Of a DNA stretch of 64,000 bases, positions 35,412 to 42,872 are shown one piece after another. The stretch comes from CSSed11-175R1 sp041685735 (GTDB lineage: Bacteria; Actinomycetota; Nitriliruptoria; Nitriliruptorales; Nitriliruptoraceae). The position numbers were made by a program, and so were the translations under genes. Each line of letters begins with the position of its first letter. Position 1 is the first letter of the stretch. The stretch is from positions 15,837 through 79,836 of the forward strand of contig JAWLFE010000010.1 of assembly GCA_041685735.1 (NCBI GenBank), written 5' to 3'. The notes beneath the pieces are model-generated. The model had not been told where the DNA came from and searched no databases. It saw only the letters and a program-made list of their open reading frames with translations.

Positions 35412-36167
35412 TCATCGCGTGCCTCCGGCCCCATCGGGCTCGCCGCCACCGCTCGACGGGAGCAGGACCTCGTCGAGCAGTGCCTCCACCTCGGCGCGGT
35501 AGAGCGGCTCACACCCGTCGGGGAACAGCCAGTGATGCTGGCCGAACACCTCGAGACTCGTCTGCCCGTGGAGCCGCCCCCAGGCCAGCAGGAACAGGAC
35601 CCACACCGGGGTCGGGAGGTGCTGACCGAGGTCGCTCATCGCCTCGAGGGGCTCCGCGAGTTCCGCAACGTCGTAGGCCGCCGGGACCCGCAGGCGGTCC
35701 TCGTCGATCGCCGCCAGGAACGGAGCCGCGAAGGCAGCCCCCACCCGGCGCATCGCCGCCACGGTGGGCCCGCCGTCGGGGGCCGCGTACCCCGGGATCG
35801 GATCTCCGAAGAGCAACCCGAACTCGTTGGGATGGGCAATCGCCCAGGCACGGTAGGTCAGGGCCACGGCGCGCAGGCGCGACGCGACGTCCGTACCAGC
35901 CGCCGTGTCCGCGTCCTCCAAGGCATCGGCCAGATCATCGAACCCGTCGGCGATCAGCCACGTCAGCAGCGCCTCGCGTGAGTCCACGTACCGGTAGAGC
36001 CCGGCCGGACTCATGCCCATCCGCCGCGCGACCGCCCGCAACGACAACCCGACACCGCCCCGCTCACGGACCTCGGCCAGAGCGGCCGCCTTCAGGTCCC
36101 GCTCGGTCTGCTGCCGGTTGCGTTCCCGGCGGCCGGGGCGCGCCGGCTGGTCCGGGGTCGCAGGCAT
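35412..36167 (-). CDS. TetR family regulator (locus 1)
   Basis: A 251-residue TetR regulator. ATG at 36167 has GGAGGG upstream. The helix-turn-helix is at about 40-64 (LSLRAVARRMGMSPAGLYRYVDSREAL). The ligand domain has the segment TYRAWAIAHPNEFGLLFGDP, typical of the group with a WHG-type C-terminal domain. It is divergent from a reductase gene. Two perfect inverted repeats between them are the expected operators, so it probably represses both genes until an unknown ligand binds. Confidence 0.93.
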   Translation of the reverse strand: MPATPDQPARPGRRERNRQQTERDLKAAALAEVRERGGVGLSLRAVARRMGMSPAGLYRYVDSREALLTWLIADGFDDLADALEDADTAAGTDVASRLRAVALTYRAWAIAHPNEFGLLFGDPIPGYAAPDGGPTVAAMRRVGAAFAAPFLAAIDEDRLRVPAAYDVAELAEPLEAMSDLGQHLPTPVWVLFLLAWGRLHGQTSLEVFGQHHWLFPDGCEPLYRAEVEALLDEVLLPSSGGGEPDGAGGTR

Positions 36168-36246
36168 CAGGCTCCCTCCTCGGAGGACGCGGAGCACGTG
36201 GCTCCGTGTCCGCTGAGCGCGCAGGGTAGCGGCTGACCCTTGTGAT

Positions 36247-36261
36247 GCGAACGCTGTTCGC
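36247..36261. promoter_or_regulatory. TetR operator A
   Basis: GCGAAC-GCT-GTTCGC, a perfect six-base-arm inverted repeat between the divergent TetR and reductase genes. Confidence 0.7.
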
Positions 36262-36280
36262 GGATAGTGGGACCCGAAGC

Positions 36281-36295
36281 GCGAACAGTGTTCGC
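36281..36295. promoter_or_regulatory. TetR operator B
   Basis: GCGAAC-AGT-GTTCGC, the same arms as operator A with a different centre, 34 bp further on (about three helical turns). Confidence 0.7.
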
Positions 36296-36351
36296 ACCAT
36301 CGTTGCTCGGTCCACCTGCCCGAGCCCCGCACGTCACGTCAGGAGCCCACC

Positions 36352-37299
36352 ATGAACATCACCGTCTTTGGCGCCACCGGCGGCATCGGCCGCGCCGTCG
36401 TCCACGAACTCGCAGCCCGCGGGCACCAGGTCACCGGTGCCAGCCGGACGATCACACCGGCCGACGTGCCGGCCGGCGCTGTGGCCCTGCCCACCGACCT
36501 GCGTGACCCCGTGGCCGCGCGTGCGGCCGTCGAGGGGGCGGAGGTCGTGGTGATGGCCGCGCAGATCCCCTACTCGGGCTGGGCCACGGAACTCTTCCCT
36601 CTCGTCGACGCGGCGTTGGAGGCAACCGCGGCCGTCGGCGCCCGCTTCGTCATGGTCGACAACCTGTACGCCTACGGTTCTCCCGGCACCCCGATCAGCG
36701 AGACCACGCCGGAGGCCGCCACGACCCACAAGGGCCGCTTGCGGCGCGATCTCGGTCGCCACCTGTTGGCGGCTCACACCTCCGGGCGCGTCCGCGTCTC
36801 AATCGGACGCTTCAGCGACTACTACGGCCCCGATGGGACGAACTCGGTGCTGTACGCGCTCGGAGTGAAGCGGGTCCTCGCCGGCAAGGCCCCACAGGCC
36901 TACATCGCCGCGGACCAGCCCCACACCTTCCACTACCTCCCGGACGCTGCCAGGGGTTTCGCCACCCTGGTGGAACGACCGGAGGCCGACGGACGGGTCT
37001 GGATCCTGCCCGCGGCGGCACCGATCACCCAGCACGACCTGTTGTCAACGTTGGCTGAGGCCGCGGGCCTGGGCAGGAAGGTCGGCCGGATCACCCCGGC
37101 GATGCTGTGGCTGATCGGCCTCATCGACCGGGACCTGAAGGAAGCGCGGGAGGTCGTCGACCAGTTCGACCGCCCCTACACGGTGGACGCCTCCGCGTTC
37201 GAGGCGGCCGTCGGACCGATCGAGCTCACGGACCACGCCGACGCGATCGTCCAGACCCTGGCCTCGTTCCGGGCGTCGACCCCGGAGGTCCGGGCGTGA
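36352..37299 (+). CDS. NAD(P)-dependent epimerase/NmrA-like reductase
   Basis: A 315-residue atypical short-chain dehydrogenase. ATG at 36352 follows AGGAG. The cofactor motif is G7-A-T-G-G-I-G13 at the N-terminus. A YxxxK-like catalytic pair is not obvious; the segment RFVMVDNLYAYGSPG is followed by a threonine- and lysine-containing stretch. This suits extended SDR/NmrA proteins. It is likely under control of the divergent TetR gene through two operators. The substrate is unknown; xenobiotic or redox-stress functions are common for this arrangement. Confidence 0.88.
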   Translation: MNITVFGATGGIGRAVVHELAARGHQVTGASRTITPADVPAGAVALPTDLRDPVAARAAVEGAEVVVMAAQIPYSGWATELFPLVDAALEATAAVGARFVMVDNLYAYGSPGTPISETTPEAATTHKGRLRRDLGRHLLAAHTSGRVRVSIGRFSDYYGPDGTNSVLYALGVKRVLAGKAPQAYIAADQPHTFHYLPDAARGFATLVERPEADGRVWILPAAAPITQHDLLSTLAEAAGLGRKVGRITPAMLWLIGLIDRDLKEAREVVDQFDRPYTVDASAFEAAVGPIELTDHADAIVQTLASFRASTPEVRA

Positions 37300-37311
37300 C
37301 GACGGACCCGC

Positions 37312-38127
37312 TCAGAAGATCACGCGGGTCCGGAGCAGGTCGGCCGCCCCGGGACCGGTGCTCGACAGGGTCACCTCGTCGGGTTCTGCGCGACCGGACA
37401 GGATCCGGCAGAACGTGACGGCGTCCAGGTCGACGCGGGGCCCGGCCGTTCCCTGGTGGAACCGTCCACCCGCGGGACCCGTGAGTGCCAGCTGGACCGA
37501 CTCACCGTGGCGCCGGGCCCACTCGGCCACGACGTCCTCGACGATGCGACCATCGAGCGCGACCTGCAGATCCAGGGGCGTCGAGGTGGCACGGGCGATA
37601 TCCACGGTGTGCAGCCACACGTCGCGGGTGTACACCACGTCCATCAGGTGGCCGAGCCGCAGGCGCGGTGGCATCCCGCTGGCCGTCGAGCCACCCGGAT
37701 CCATCGGTACCGACACGAGGCGTAGGGCCGCCGGGAGACGCATCCGGCCGCGCACCGCCGCCGGCACGACGTCACGGAGCGCATCGATCCGCTGCCCCGG
37801 GGACAGGGCCGCGTGCTCCCGGACCTGCAGGTCGTTCGCGGCGTCCAGGCTGTTCCCACCGAACCGGGCCGCGTGACGCCGCCCCCACCGCTGCTGCCGC
37901 ACCGACTCCCGGATCGACGCACAGGCCCGACCGGCGCCGATCAGATGCCCCACGACGGCGGCGACGTCCCAGCCCGTGCAGTCGGTCGGTTCGTGCCACG
38001 CGTCGTCGTCCAACCCTTCGAGCATCTCGATGAGGCGCGCGTAGGCACGGGTCGCGACCTCCGCCGCGTCGGTCCGTCGCGCGATCGGCACGATGTCATC
38101 CACGGCCTTGGTCGTCTCGAGCTCCAT
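37312..38127 (-). CDS. Mycothiol-dependent maleylpyruvate isomerase family protein
   Basis: A 271-residue DinB-fold protein of the mycothiol-dependent maleylpyruvate isomerase family. The N-terminal domain has WHEPTDCTGWDVAAVVGHLI and the second metal-ligand region near YTRDVWLHTVDIARAT, so the three expected histidines are present. ATG at 38127 shares its A with the upstream TGA (TGATG) and has GGAGG five bases ahead. Mycothiol is an actinobacterial thiol, so the gene supports the taxonomic assignment. It forms an operon with the TetR gene just upstream and probably takes part in thiol-linked detoxification. Confidence 0.88.
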   Translation of the reverse strand: MELETTKAVDDIVPIARRTDAAEVATRAYARLIEMLEGLDDDAWHEPTDCTGWDVAAVVGHLIGAGRACASIRESVRQQRWGRRHAARFGGNSLDAANDLQVREHAALSPGQRIDALRDVVPAAVRGRMRLPAALRLVSVPMDPGGSTASGMPPRLRLGHLMDVVYTRDVWLHTVDIARATSTPLDLQVALDGRIVEDVVAEWARRHGESVQLALTGPAGGRFHQGTAGPRVDLDAVTFCRILSGRAEPDEVTLSSTGPGAADLLRTRVIF

Positions 38128-38717
38128 CACATCCTCCTCGTCTGTGCCAGGATCATCTCGGCAGCGTCACGGCTGAGTCGCCGCCACCGGTCGCCGGCGG
38201 GATCGTTCGCGAGCTGTTGCGCGGCCAGCCCCGCCGTCACGGCGGTCACCAGGTCGACGGCACGCGGTGCGTCGATCCCGATCCGACCGAGCTCATCGGT
38301 CATGCGCTCGTAGGTCGCGACGGATGCCGCGTAGGCCGCATCGGACGGCTGCCAGTCCGGGACCGCCCGCGTGAACATCAACTGGTACCGGGGCACGGAT
38401 GCCTGACAGAAGTCGACGAACGTGGCGATCCGCGCCGCCAGCGACCCGACGGGATCGTCGGCGTCGACCTCGGTGCCGTGGAGCTCTTCGGCGAGTTCCC
38501 GGTAGCCCACCGCGAACATCTCGTCGTAGATGGCGGCCTTGTTGGCGACGTAGGTGTAGAGCGAGGGTGCCCGCATCCCGACCTCGACCGCCAGGTCCCG
38601 CAGCGAGAGACCGGCGATCCCATCGCGCTCGGCCAACCGCCAGGCGGCGGCGATGATCTCCGCGCGCGTCTGCTCGCGTCGCCGCGACCGGACGTCGGTC
38701 GCCGTCCCCGTCGCCAT
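38127..38717 (-). CDS. TetR family regulator (locus 2)
   Basis: A 196-residue TetR regulator. ATG at 38717 is favoured over the GTG at 38723 because GAGGGA lies at a proper distance. The helix-turn-helix covers about 37-60 (LSLRDLAVEVGMRAPSLYTY). A WHG-type ligand domain follows. The stop codon overlaps the next gene (TGATG). Two operator-like repeats upstream (38753-38784) suggest self-repression. Their core equals that of the TetR locus 2.5 kb away. Confidence 0.93.
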   Translation of the reverse strand: MATGTATDVRSRRREQTRAEIIAAAWRLAERDGIAGLSLRDLAVEVGMRAPSLYTYVANKAAIYDEMFAVGYRELAEELHGTEVDADDPVGSLAARIATFVDFCQASVPRYQLMFTRAVPDWQPSDAAYAASVATYERMTDELGRIGIDAPRAVDLVTAVTAGLAAQQLANDPAGDRWRRLSRDAAEMILAQTRRM

Positions 38718-38752
38718 CCCCACTCCCTCGATCCCTGGCTCGGTCGATGTGA

Positions 38753-38784
38753 TGAACGCTGTTCGTCTTTCCTAACAGCGTTCA
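38753..38784. promoter_or_regulatory. Pair of TetR operators
   Basis: TGAACGCTGTTCG (38753-38765) and its near reverse complement TAACAGCGTTCA (38773-38784) lie 36 bases upstream of the TetR start. The core GAACGCTGTTC is identical to operator A at 36249-36259. Confidence 0.65.
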
Positions 38785-38883
38785 ATATCCGGCAAGGAAC
38801 GACAGCTGTCAAGGTCGGACCACCGGCGCACGACCCGGCGGCGAGACACCGAGCCACACGTGCTGCGCAGCGCGTGGGCCCGG

Positions 38884-40101
38884 TCAGGTGGCCGGCAGGT
38901 AGCGCTTCATCTCCCGACGCGCCAGGGCCATCTCGTGGACCTCATCGGGCCCATCAGCCAGGCGGAGCGTGCGGGCGTGGGCCCACATCATCGCCAGCGG
39001 GGTGTCGTCGGATACCCCGCCCCCACCGTGGGTCTGGATCGCCTTGTCGAGCACCCATCCGGCCATCTCGGGCGCCACGATCTTGATCGCGGCGATCTCC
39101 ATGCGAGCGCCCTTGTTCCCCACCGTGTCCATGAGATGGGCGGCCTTGAGCGTCAGCAGCCGGGCCTGCTCGATCTTGACCCGGGCCTGCGCCACCCACT
39201 GCTGGAACACACCCTGCTGGGCGATCGGCTTGCCGAACGGCTCCCGGACGAGGGCACGCTGGCACATCAGGTCGAACGCCCGCTCCGCCATCCCGATCAG
39301 CCGCATGCAGTGGTGGATCCGTCCCGGCCCGAGCCGCGCCTGGGCGATCATGAAACCGTCACCCTCACCCGCGAGCAGGTTCGCCGCCGGCACGCGGACG
39401 TCGACGAACTCGACCTCGGGGTGGCCACCGTGCCCGTCGTAGTGACCGAACACGGGCAGTTCGCGTACGACGCGGACACCCGGCGTGTCCATCGGCACCA
39501 GGATCATCGACTGTTGGCGGTAGGTGTCGGCATCGGGATCCGTGACACCCATGAAGATGCCGACCTTGCAGCGGTCGCTGGCGGCCCCCGACGACCACCA
39601 CTTCCGCCCGTTGATGACGTAGTGATCACCATCGCGCTCGATGCGCGACTGGATGTTGCGGGCGTCGGACGAGGCGACGTCGGGTTCGGTCATGAAGAAC
39701 GCCGACCGGATCTCTGCATCGAGCAGGGGCAGCAGCCACTCCTGCTGCTGCGACGGGGTGCCGAACATGTGCAGCACCTCCATGTTGCCGGTATCCGGTG
39801 CTGCGCAGTTGGTCGCGACCGGCGCCATCAGCGGTGATCGACCGGTGATCTCCGCAAGGTGGGCGTAGTCGAGGTTGGTCAGGCCCGCACCGTGCTCCTC
39901 GTCGGGCAGGAACAGGTTCCACAGCCCGCGCGACCGGGCCTCGACCTGCAGTTCCTCGAGGATCGCGGGATGGTGGTGGCGGTCGCCGGACGCCTCGATC
40001 TGGTCGCGGTACAGCCCCTCGTTGGGGATGATCCGCGTGTCGAGGAAGTCCTGCAGTTCATCGCGCAGGGCCTGACCGCGGGGACTCGGTGCGAGGTTCA
40101 T
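38884..40101 (-). CDS. Acyl-CoA dehydrogenase
   Basis: A 405-residue FAD acyl-CoA dehydrogenase close to the ACAD10/11 group. Typical segments are AFFMTEPDVASSDARNIQ, NGRKWWSSGAASDRCKVGIF, GPGRIHHCMRLIGMAERAFD and the C-terminal QTHGGGGVSDDTPLA. The ATG at 40101 has GGGAG seven bases ahead. It introduces a double bond into acyl-CoA thioesters. No thiolase or enoyl-CoA hydratase is beside it. A short membrane-anchored protein gene precedes it on the same strand. Confidence 0.93.
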   Translation of the reverse strand: MNLAPSPRGQALRDELQDFLDTRIIPNEGLYRDQIEASGDRHHHPAILEELQVEARSRGLWNLFLPDEEHGAGLTNLDYAHLAEITGRSPLMAPVATNCAAPDTGNMEVLHMFGTPSQQQEWLLPLLDAEIRSAFFMTEPDVASSDARNIQSRIERDGDHYVINGRKWWSSGAASDRCKVGIFMGVTDPDADTYRQQSMILVPMDTPGVRVVRELPVFGHYDGHGGHPEVEFVDVRVPAANLLAGEGDGFMIAQARLGPGRIHHCMRLIGMAERAFDLMCQRALVREPFGKPIAQQGVFQQWVAQARVKIEQARLLTLKAAHLMDTVGNKGARMEIAAIKIVAPEMAGWVLDKAIQTHGGGGVSDDTPLAMMWAHARTLRLADGPDEVHEMALARREMKRYLPAT

Positions 40102-40181
40102 CGGGGCGCTCCCCTGTTCGGTTCGGGCGTCGGATCGGGCGACCGGTCGGGTGTCGGCTCGGGTAGCCGATGGGCGTCAGG

Positions 40182-40415
40182 TCAGGCGGGCGTCTGGCGC
40201 GACTGCTGGTAGCCGGCCACGGCGGCCGTGGCGACCTCGGCCGATCGTCGGCGTGCCTCGACGAGCGCGGTGGCCGCACCGCTCCGGGCCTGCCGGAGCG
40301 CCTGCTGACGCGCGACACGACGCCGGGCCGGCCCGTGGTCGGGATCCAACAGGTACATCGCCGCCGCCCCGGCCGCCGCACCGGTCGACAGGGTCAGCCA
40401 CGTCCTGAACCGCAC
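40182..40415 (-). CDS. Small single-helix, YtxH-like protein
   Basis: A 77-residue protein. The GTG at 40415 follows GGGAGGAACC. One membrane segment at about 6-22 (WLTLSTGAAAGAAAMYLL) is followed by DPDHGPARRR and a basic, alanine-rich helix. This matches small YtxH-like membrane proteins. The DPxxGxxRR motif after the helix is common in them. Function unknown. Confidence 0.8.
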   Translation of the reverse strand: MRFRTWLTLSTGAAAGAAAMYLLDPDHGPARRRVARQQALRQARSGAATALVEARRRSAEVATAAVAGYQQSRQTPA

Positions 40416-40627
40416 GGTTCCTCCCGGATCATCACCTGGTTCGCGACCTCGACCATCGGGATCGAGATGTCGCGCCCTCCTTCTACCGTCCAGACCACCC
40501 CGCGTCCAACACGACGATCGGCGTGCGCCGGACGACGGTCCCGGCGCCCTGCGACGGTCCGGGGACGGTCCAGGGACACTCCGGGGATGACCCGGGACGA
40601 TCCACCCTGCGGAGTCGGTACGTTGAC

Positions 40628-40640
40628 CGGACCGTCCGGT
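40628..40640. promoter_or_regulatory. Inverted repeat, possible operator
   Basis: CCGGAC-C-GTCCGG, perfect arms, just before the G run. The same bases (GTCCGG) begin the palindrome on the other side of the gap. Confidence 0.3.
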
Positions 40641-40664
40641 ATCCCGAACGTCCGACCGTCGCCG

Positions 40665-40703
<39 letters not shown>

Positions 40704-40744
40704 CCCCCGCCCCCCCCCCCCCCCCCCCCCCCGCNNNNNNNNNN

Positions 40745-40768
40745 GTCCGGCCGGGATCCCGGCCGGAC
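40745..40768. repeat. Perfect 24-bp palindrome beside the gap
   Basis: The 24 bases starting GTCCGGCCGG are identical to their own reverse complement and centred on GGATCC. It lies 36 bp before the EamA gene start and directly at the end of the N stretch. Confidence 0.85.
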
Positions 40769-40803
40769 CTTCCACACCACCGCACTCAGCCCTCCGGGAC
40801 GCC

Positions 40804-41778
40804 ATGACCACGACCCCTGCCGCGAACCACGGTGCACGTGGGCGCCTGCCGACCACCTCGTCGGGGACGATGCTCGATGCCTTCGGCGGCACTGAGTGGG
40901 GCCTGCTGGCGATCATCGCGGTCATCTGGGGATCATCGTTCGTTCTGATGGAAATCGGGCTGACGGCGTTCGAGCCCGGCCTGGTCACCCTGCTGCGCGT
41001 CGGACTCGGCGCCGCTGCGTTGGCTCTGGTGCCCCGCGCCCGCCGGACCCGGATCGACCGCGCCGACCTCCCGCGGGTCGCACTGCTCGGCGTGACCTGG
41101 ATCGGGGTTCCCCTGCTGTTGTTCCCGATCGCACAGCAGTGGATCGATTCGTCGGTGGCCGGCATGATCAACGGCGCGATGCCCCTGACGACGGCGGCTT
41201 GGGCGGCGGTACTCCTGCGGCGCCTCCCCGGACGGACGCAGGTCATCGGCCTCGTCCTGGGCTTCGCCGGGATCGTGGCCATCTCGCTGCCGGAGATCCC
41301 GTTCGGTGCCACCGGTGGGAGCGCGGCGACAGCCGGCGGGACCGCGCTCGTCATGTTCGCCGTGTTCCTGTACGGACTGTCCGCGAATGTCGCGGTCCCC
41401 CTGCAGCAGCGCTACGGAGCGCTCGCGGTCCTGTTCCGCGCCCAACTGTTCGCGCTCATCGTCATCGCGCCGTTCGGGCTGTGGGCGATCCGAGGATCGA
41501 CGTTCGCCTGGGGTCCCGCGCTGGCGATGCTGCCTCTCGGCGTGCTCGGCACCGGTCTGGCGTTCGTCCTGATGGCCACCCTGGTCGGCCGGGTCGGCGG
41601 ACCCCGCGGCACCGTGGCGATCTACTTCGTCCCGGTGGTCGCGATCATCCTCGGTGTGATCGCACTGCAGGAGCGGATCCATCCGCTGGCCGTGGTCGGG
41701 ACCGCCTTCGTCCTGGCCGGTGCCTGGATCGCGACCCGCCGGGAGGATCTACCCGCGCCGTCCGCTGGACGGGCCTGA
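40804..41778 (+). CDS. EamA-family DMT transporter
   Basis: A 324-residue membrane carrier with ten predicted helices in two EamA repeats (WGLLAIIAVIWGSSFVLMEI opens the first; GTALVMFAVFLYGLSANVAV opens the second). The family exports small metabolites such as amino acids or drugs. The ATG at 40804 has no strong ribosome site; ATG at 40870 would remove a 22-residue polar lead and is a possible alternative. Confidence 0.87.
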   Translation: MTTTPAANHGARGRLPTTSSGTMLDAFGGTEWGLLAIIAVIWGSSFVLMEIGLTAFEPGLVTLLRVGLGAAALALVPRARRTRIDRADLPRVALLGVTWIGVPLLLFPIAQQWIDSSVAGMINGAMPLTTAAWAAVLLRRLPGRTQVIGLVLGFAGIVAISLPEIPFGATGGSAATAGGTALVMFAVFLYGLSANVAVPLQQRYGALAVLFRAQLFALIVIAPFGLWAIRGSTFAWGPALAMLPLGVLGTGLAFVLMATLVGRVGGPRGTVAIYFVPVVAIILGVIALQERIHPLAVVGTAFVLAGAWIATRREDLPAPSAGRA

Positions 41779-41811
41779 GGGTCCCCACGTGCGAGGCGGC
41801 TCCGATGCCGG

Positions 41812-42120
41812 TCACCTCGGATCGGTGCCGTCGGCCAGCGCGTGCTCGACACGCTCGATCTTGCTGGTGAGCGCGCCCTCATGCCCCGGTCGGTGATCGA
41901 ACTTCGCCACGACACTGACGCGTGGTGCATGCTCCGCCGCGTACTCGATACAGCGTTGGATCAGCGCGAGGACCTCGCCCGGCTCTCCCTCGACGGTGGT
42001 GAACATCGCCGAGGTCTCGTTGGGGAGCCCACTGTCCCGGATGATGCGGACGCAACCCGCCACGACGTCGCCGACGGAATCCGTCCCGCCCATCGGGGTC
42101 ACGGAGAACGATCCGAGCAT
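41812..42120 (-). CDS. MTH1187-family thiamine-binding-type protein
   Basis: A 102-residue protein of the MTH1187/YkoF-like (DUF77) family: MLGSFSVTPMGGTDSVG at the start, then SAMFTTVEGEPGEVLALIQ and RVSVVAKFDHRPGHEGAL. The fold is a ferredoxin-like homotetramer, and some members bind thiamine or its pyrimidine. ATG at 42120 follows GGAG. It lies 85 bp downstream of engB on the same strand. Confidence 0.87.
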   Translation of the reverse strand: MLGSFSVTPMGGTDSVGDVVAGCVRIIRDSGLPNETSAMFTTVEGEPGEVLALIQRCIEYAAEHAPRVSVVAKFDHRPGHEGALTSKIERVEHALADGTDPR

Positions 42121-42205
42121 GCTGCGCTCCTTCCCGAGCGGTCGGGCCGGCGCGGGTCCGCACCGGCGTTCGAGACGTTCTGCGCGATCATCGCACGTGA
42201 TCGGC

Positions 42206-42790
42206 TCAGCTGCCGAGCCACTCCCCGACCAGCCCTCGCAACCTCGGGATGTTGACACCCTTCTCCGCACTGACCCAGACGACGTGCTTCGGCTCCAGCC
42301 CGCACCCGGTCGCCAGGTCGCGCTTGCGCCGCTCACGCTTGGAGGCCTTGACCTTGTCGTGCTTGGTCGCCACGACCGTGAAGGGCACCTCGTGGTCACG
42401 GAGGAACGCCAGCACCTCCAGGTCCAAGGCGGTCGGGCCCACCTCGCCGTCGACGAGCGCCAGGACCATCACCAGACGCTCGCGCTCGCGAAGGTAGGTG
42501 TCCATGCGCCGTCGCCACCGCCGGCGATCGTCCTTCGAGGCCTTCGCGTAGCCGTACCCGGGCAGGTCCACCACCGTGGCACCGGTCGGGGTCACGAAAC
42601 AGTTCAGCAGCTGGGTCCGACCCGGTGTCTTGGACGTGCGTGCCAGATCCTGCTTGCCGGCGACGGCGTTGAGCAGCGACGACTTCCCGACGTTGGAGCG
42701 CCCGATCACCGCCACCTCGCGGGAACTGCGAGGGAGTCCGTCGACGTCGTCGGCGGACAGCAGGAAGGCCAGGGGCACGGGCGCACTCAT
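42206..42790 (-). CDS. engB: EngB/YihA ribosome-biogenesis GTPase
   Basis: A 194-residue GTPase of the YihA/YsxC/EngB family. G1 is GRSNVGKSS, G3 DLPGYGYA and G4 TKHDK, with the family's KASKRERRKRDLA segment. It helps assemble the large ribosomal subunit. The start could be ATG at 42790 or ATG at 42808; neither has a ribosome site. I use the shorter form because it starts SAPVPLAFLLSADDVDGLP, close to the usual N-terminus. Confidence 0.93.
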   Translation of the reverse strand: MSAPVPLAFLLSADDVDGLPRSSREVAVIGRSNVGKSSLLNAVAGKQDLARTSKTPGRTQLLNCFVTPTGATVVDLPGYGYAKASKDDRRRWRRRMDTYLRERERLVMVLALVDGEVGPTALDLEVLAFLRDHEVPFTVVATKHDKVKASKRERRKRDLATGCGLEPKHVVWVSAEKGVNIPRLRGLVGEWLGS

Positions 42791-42872
42791 GGGTGCAGTG
42801 TCGCGCATCGGCGGCGTGTCCAGTGCACCCCCCGGGCAGGAGCGTCGCTCCCTGGACCGGACACGCCGCCGT

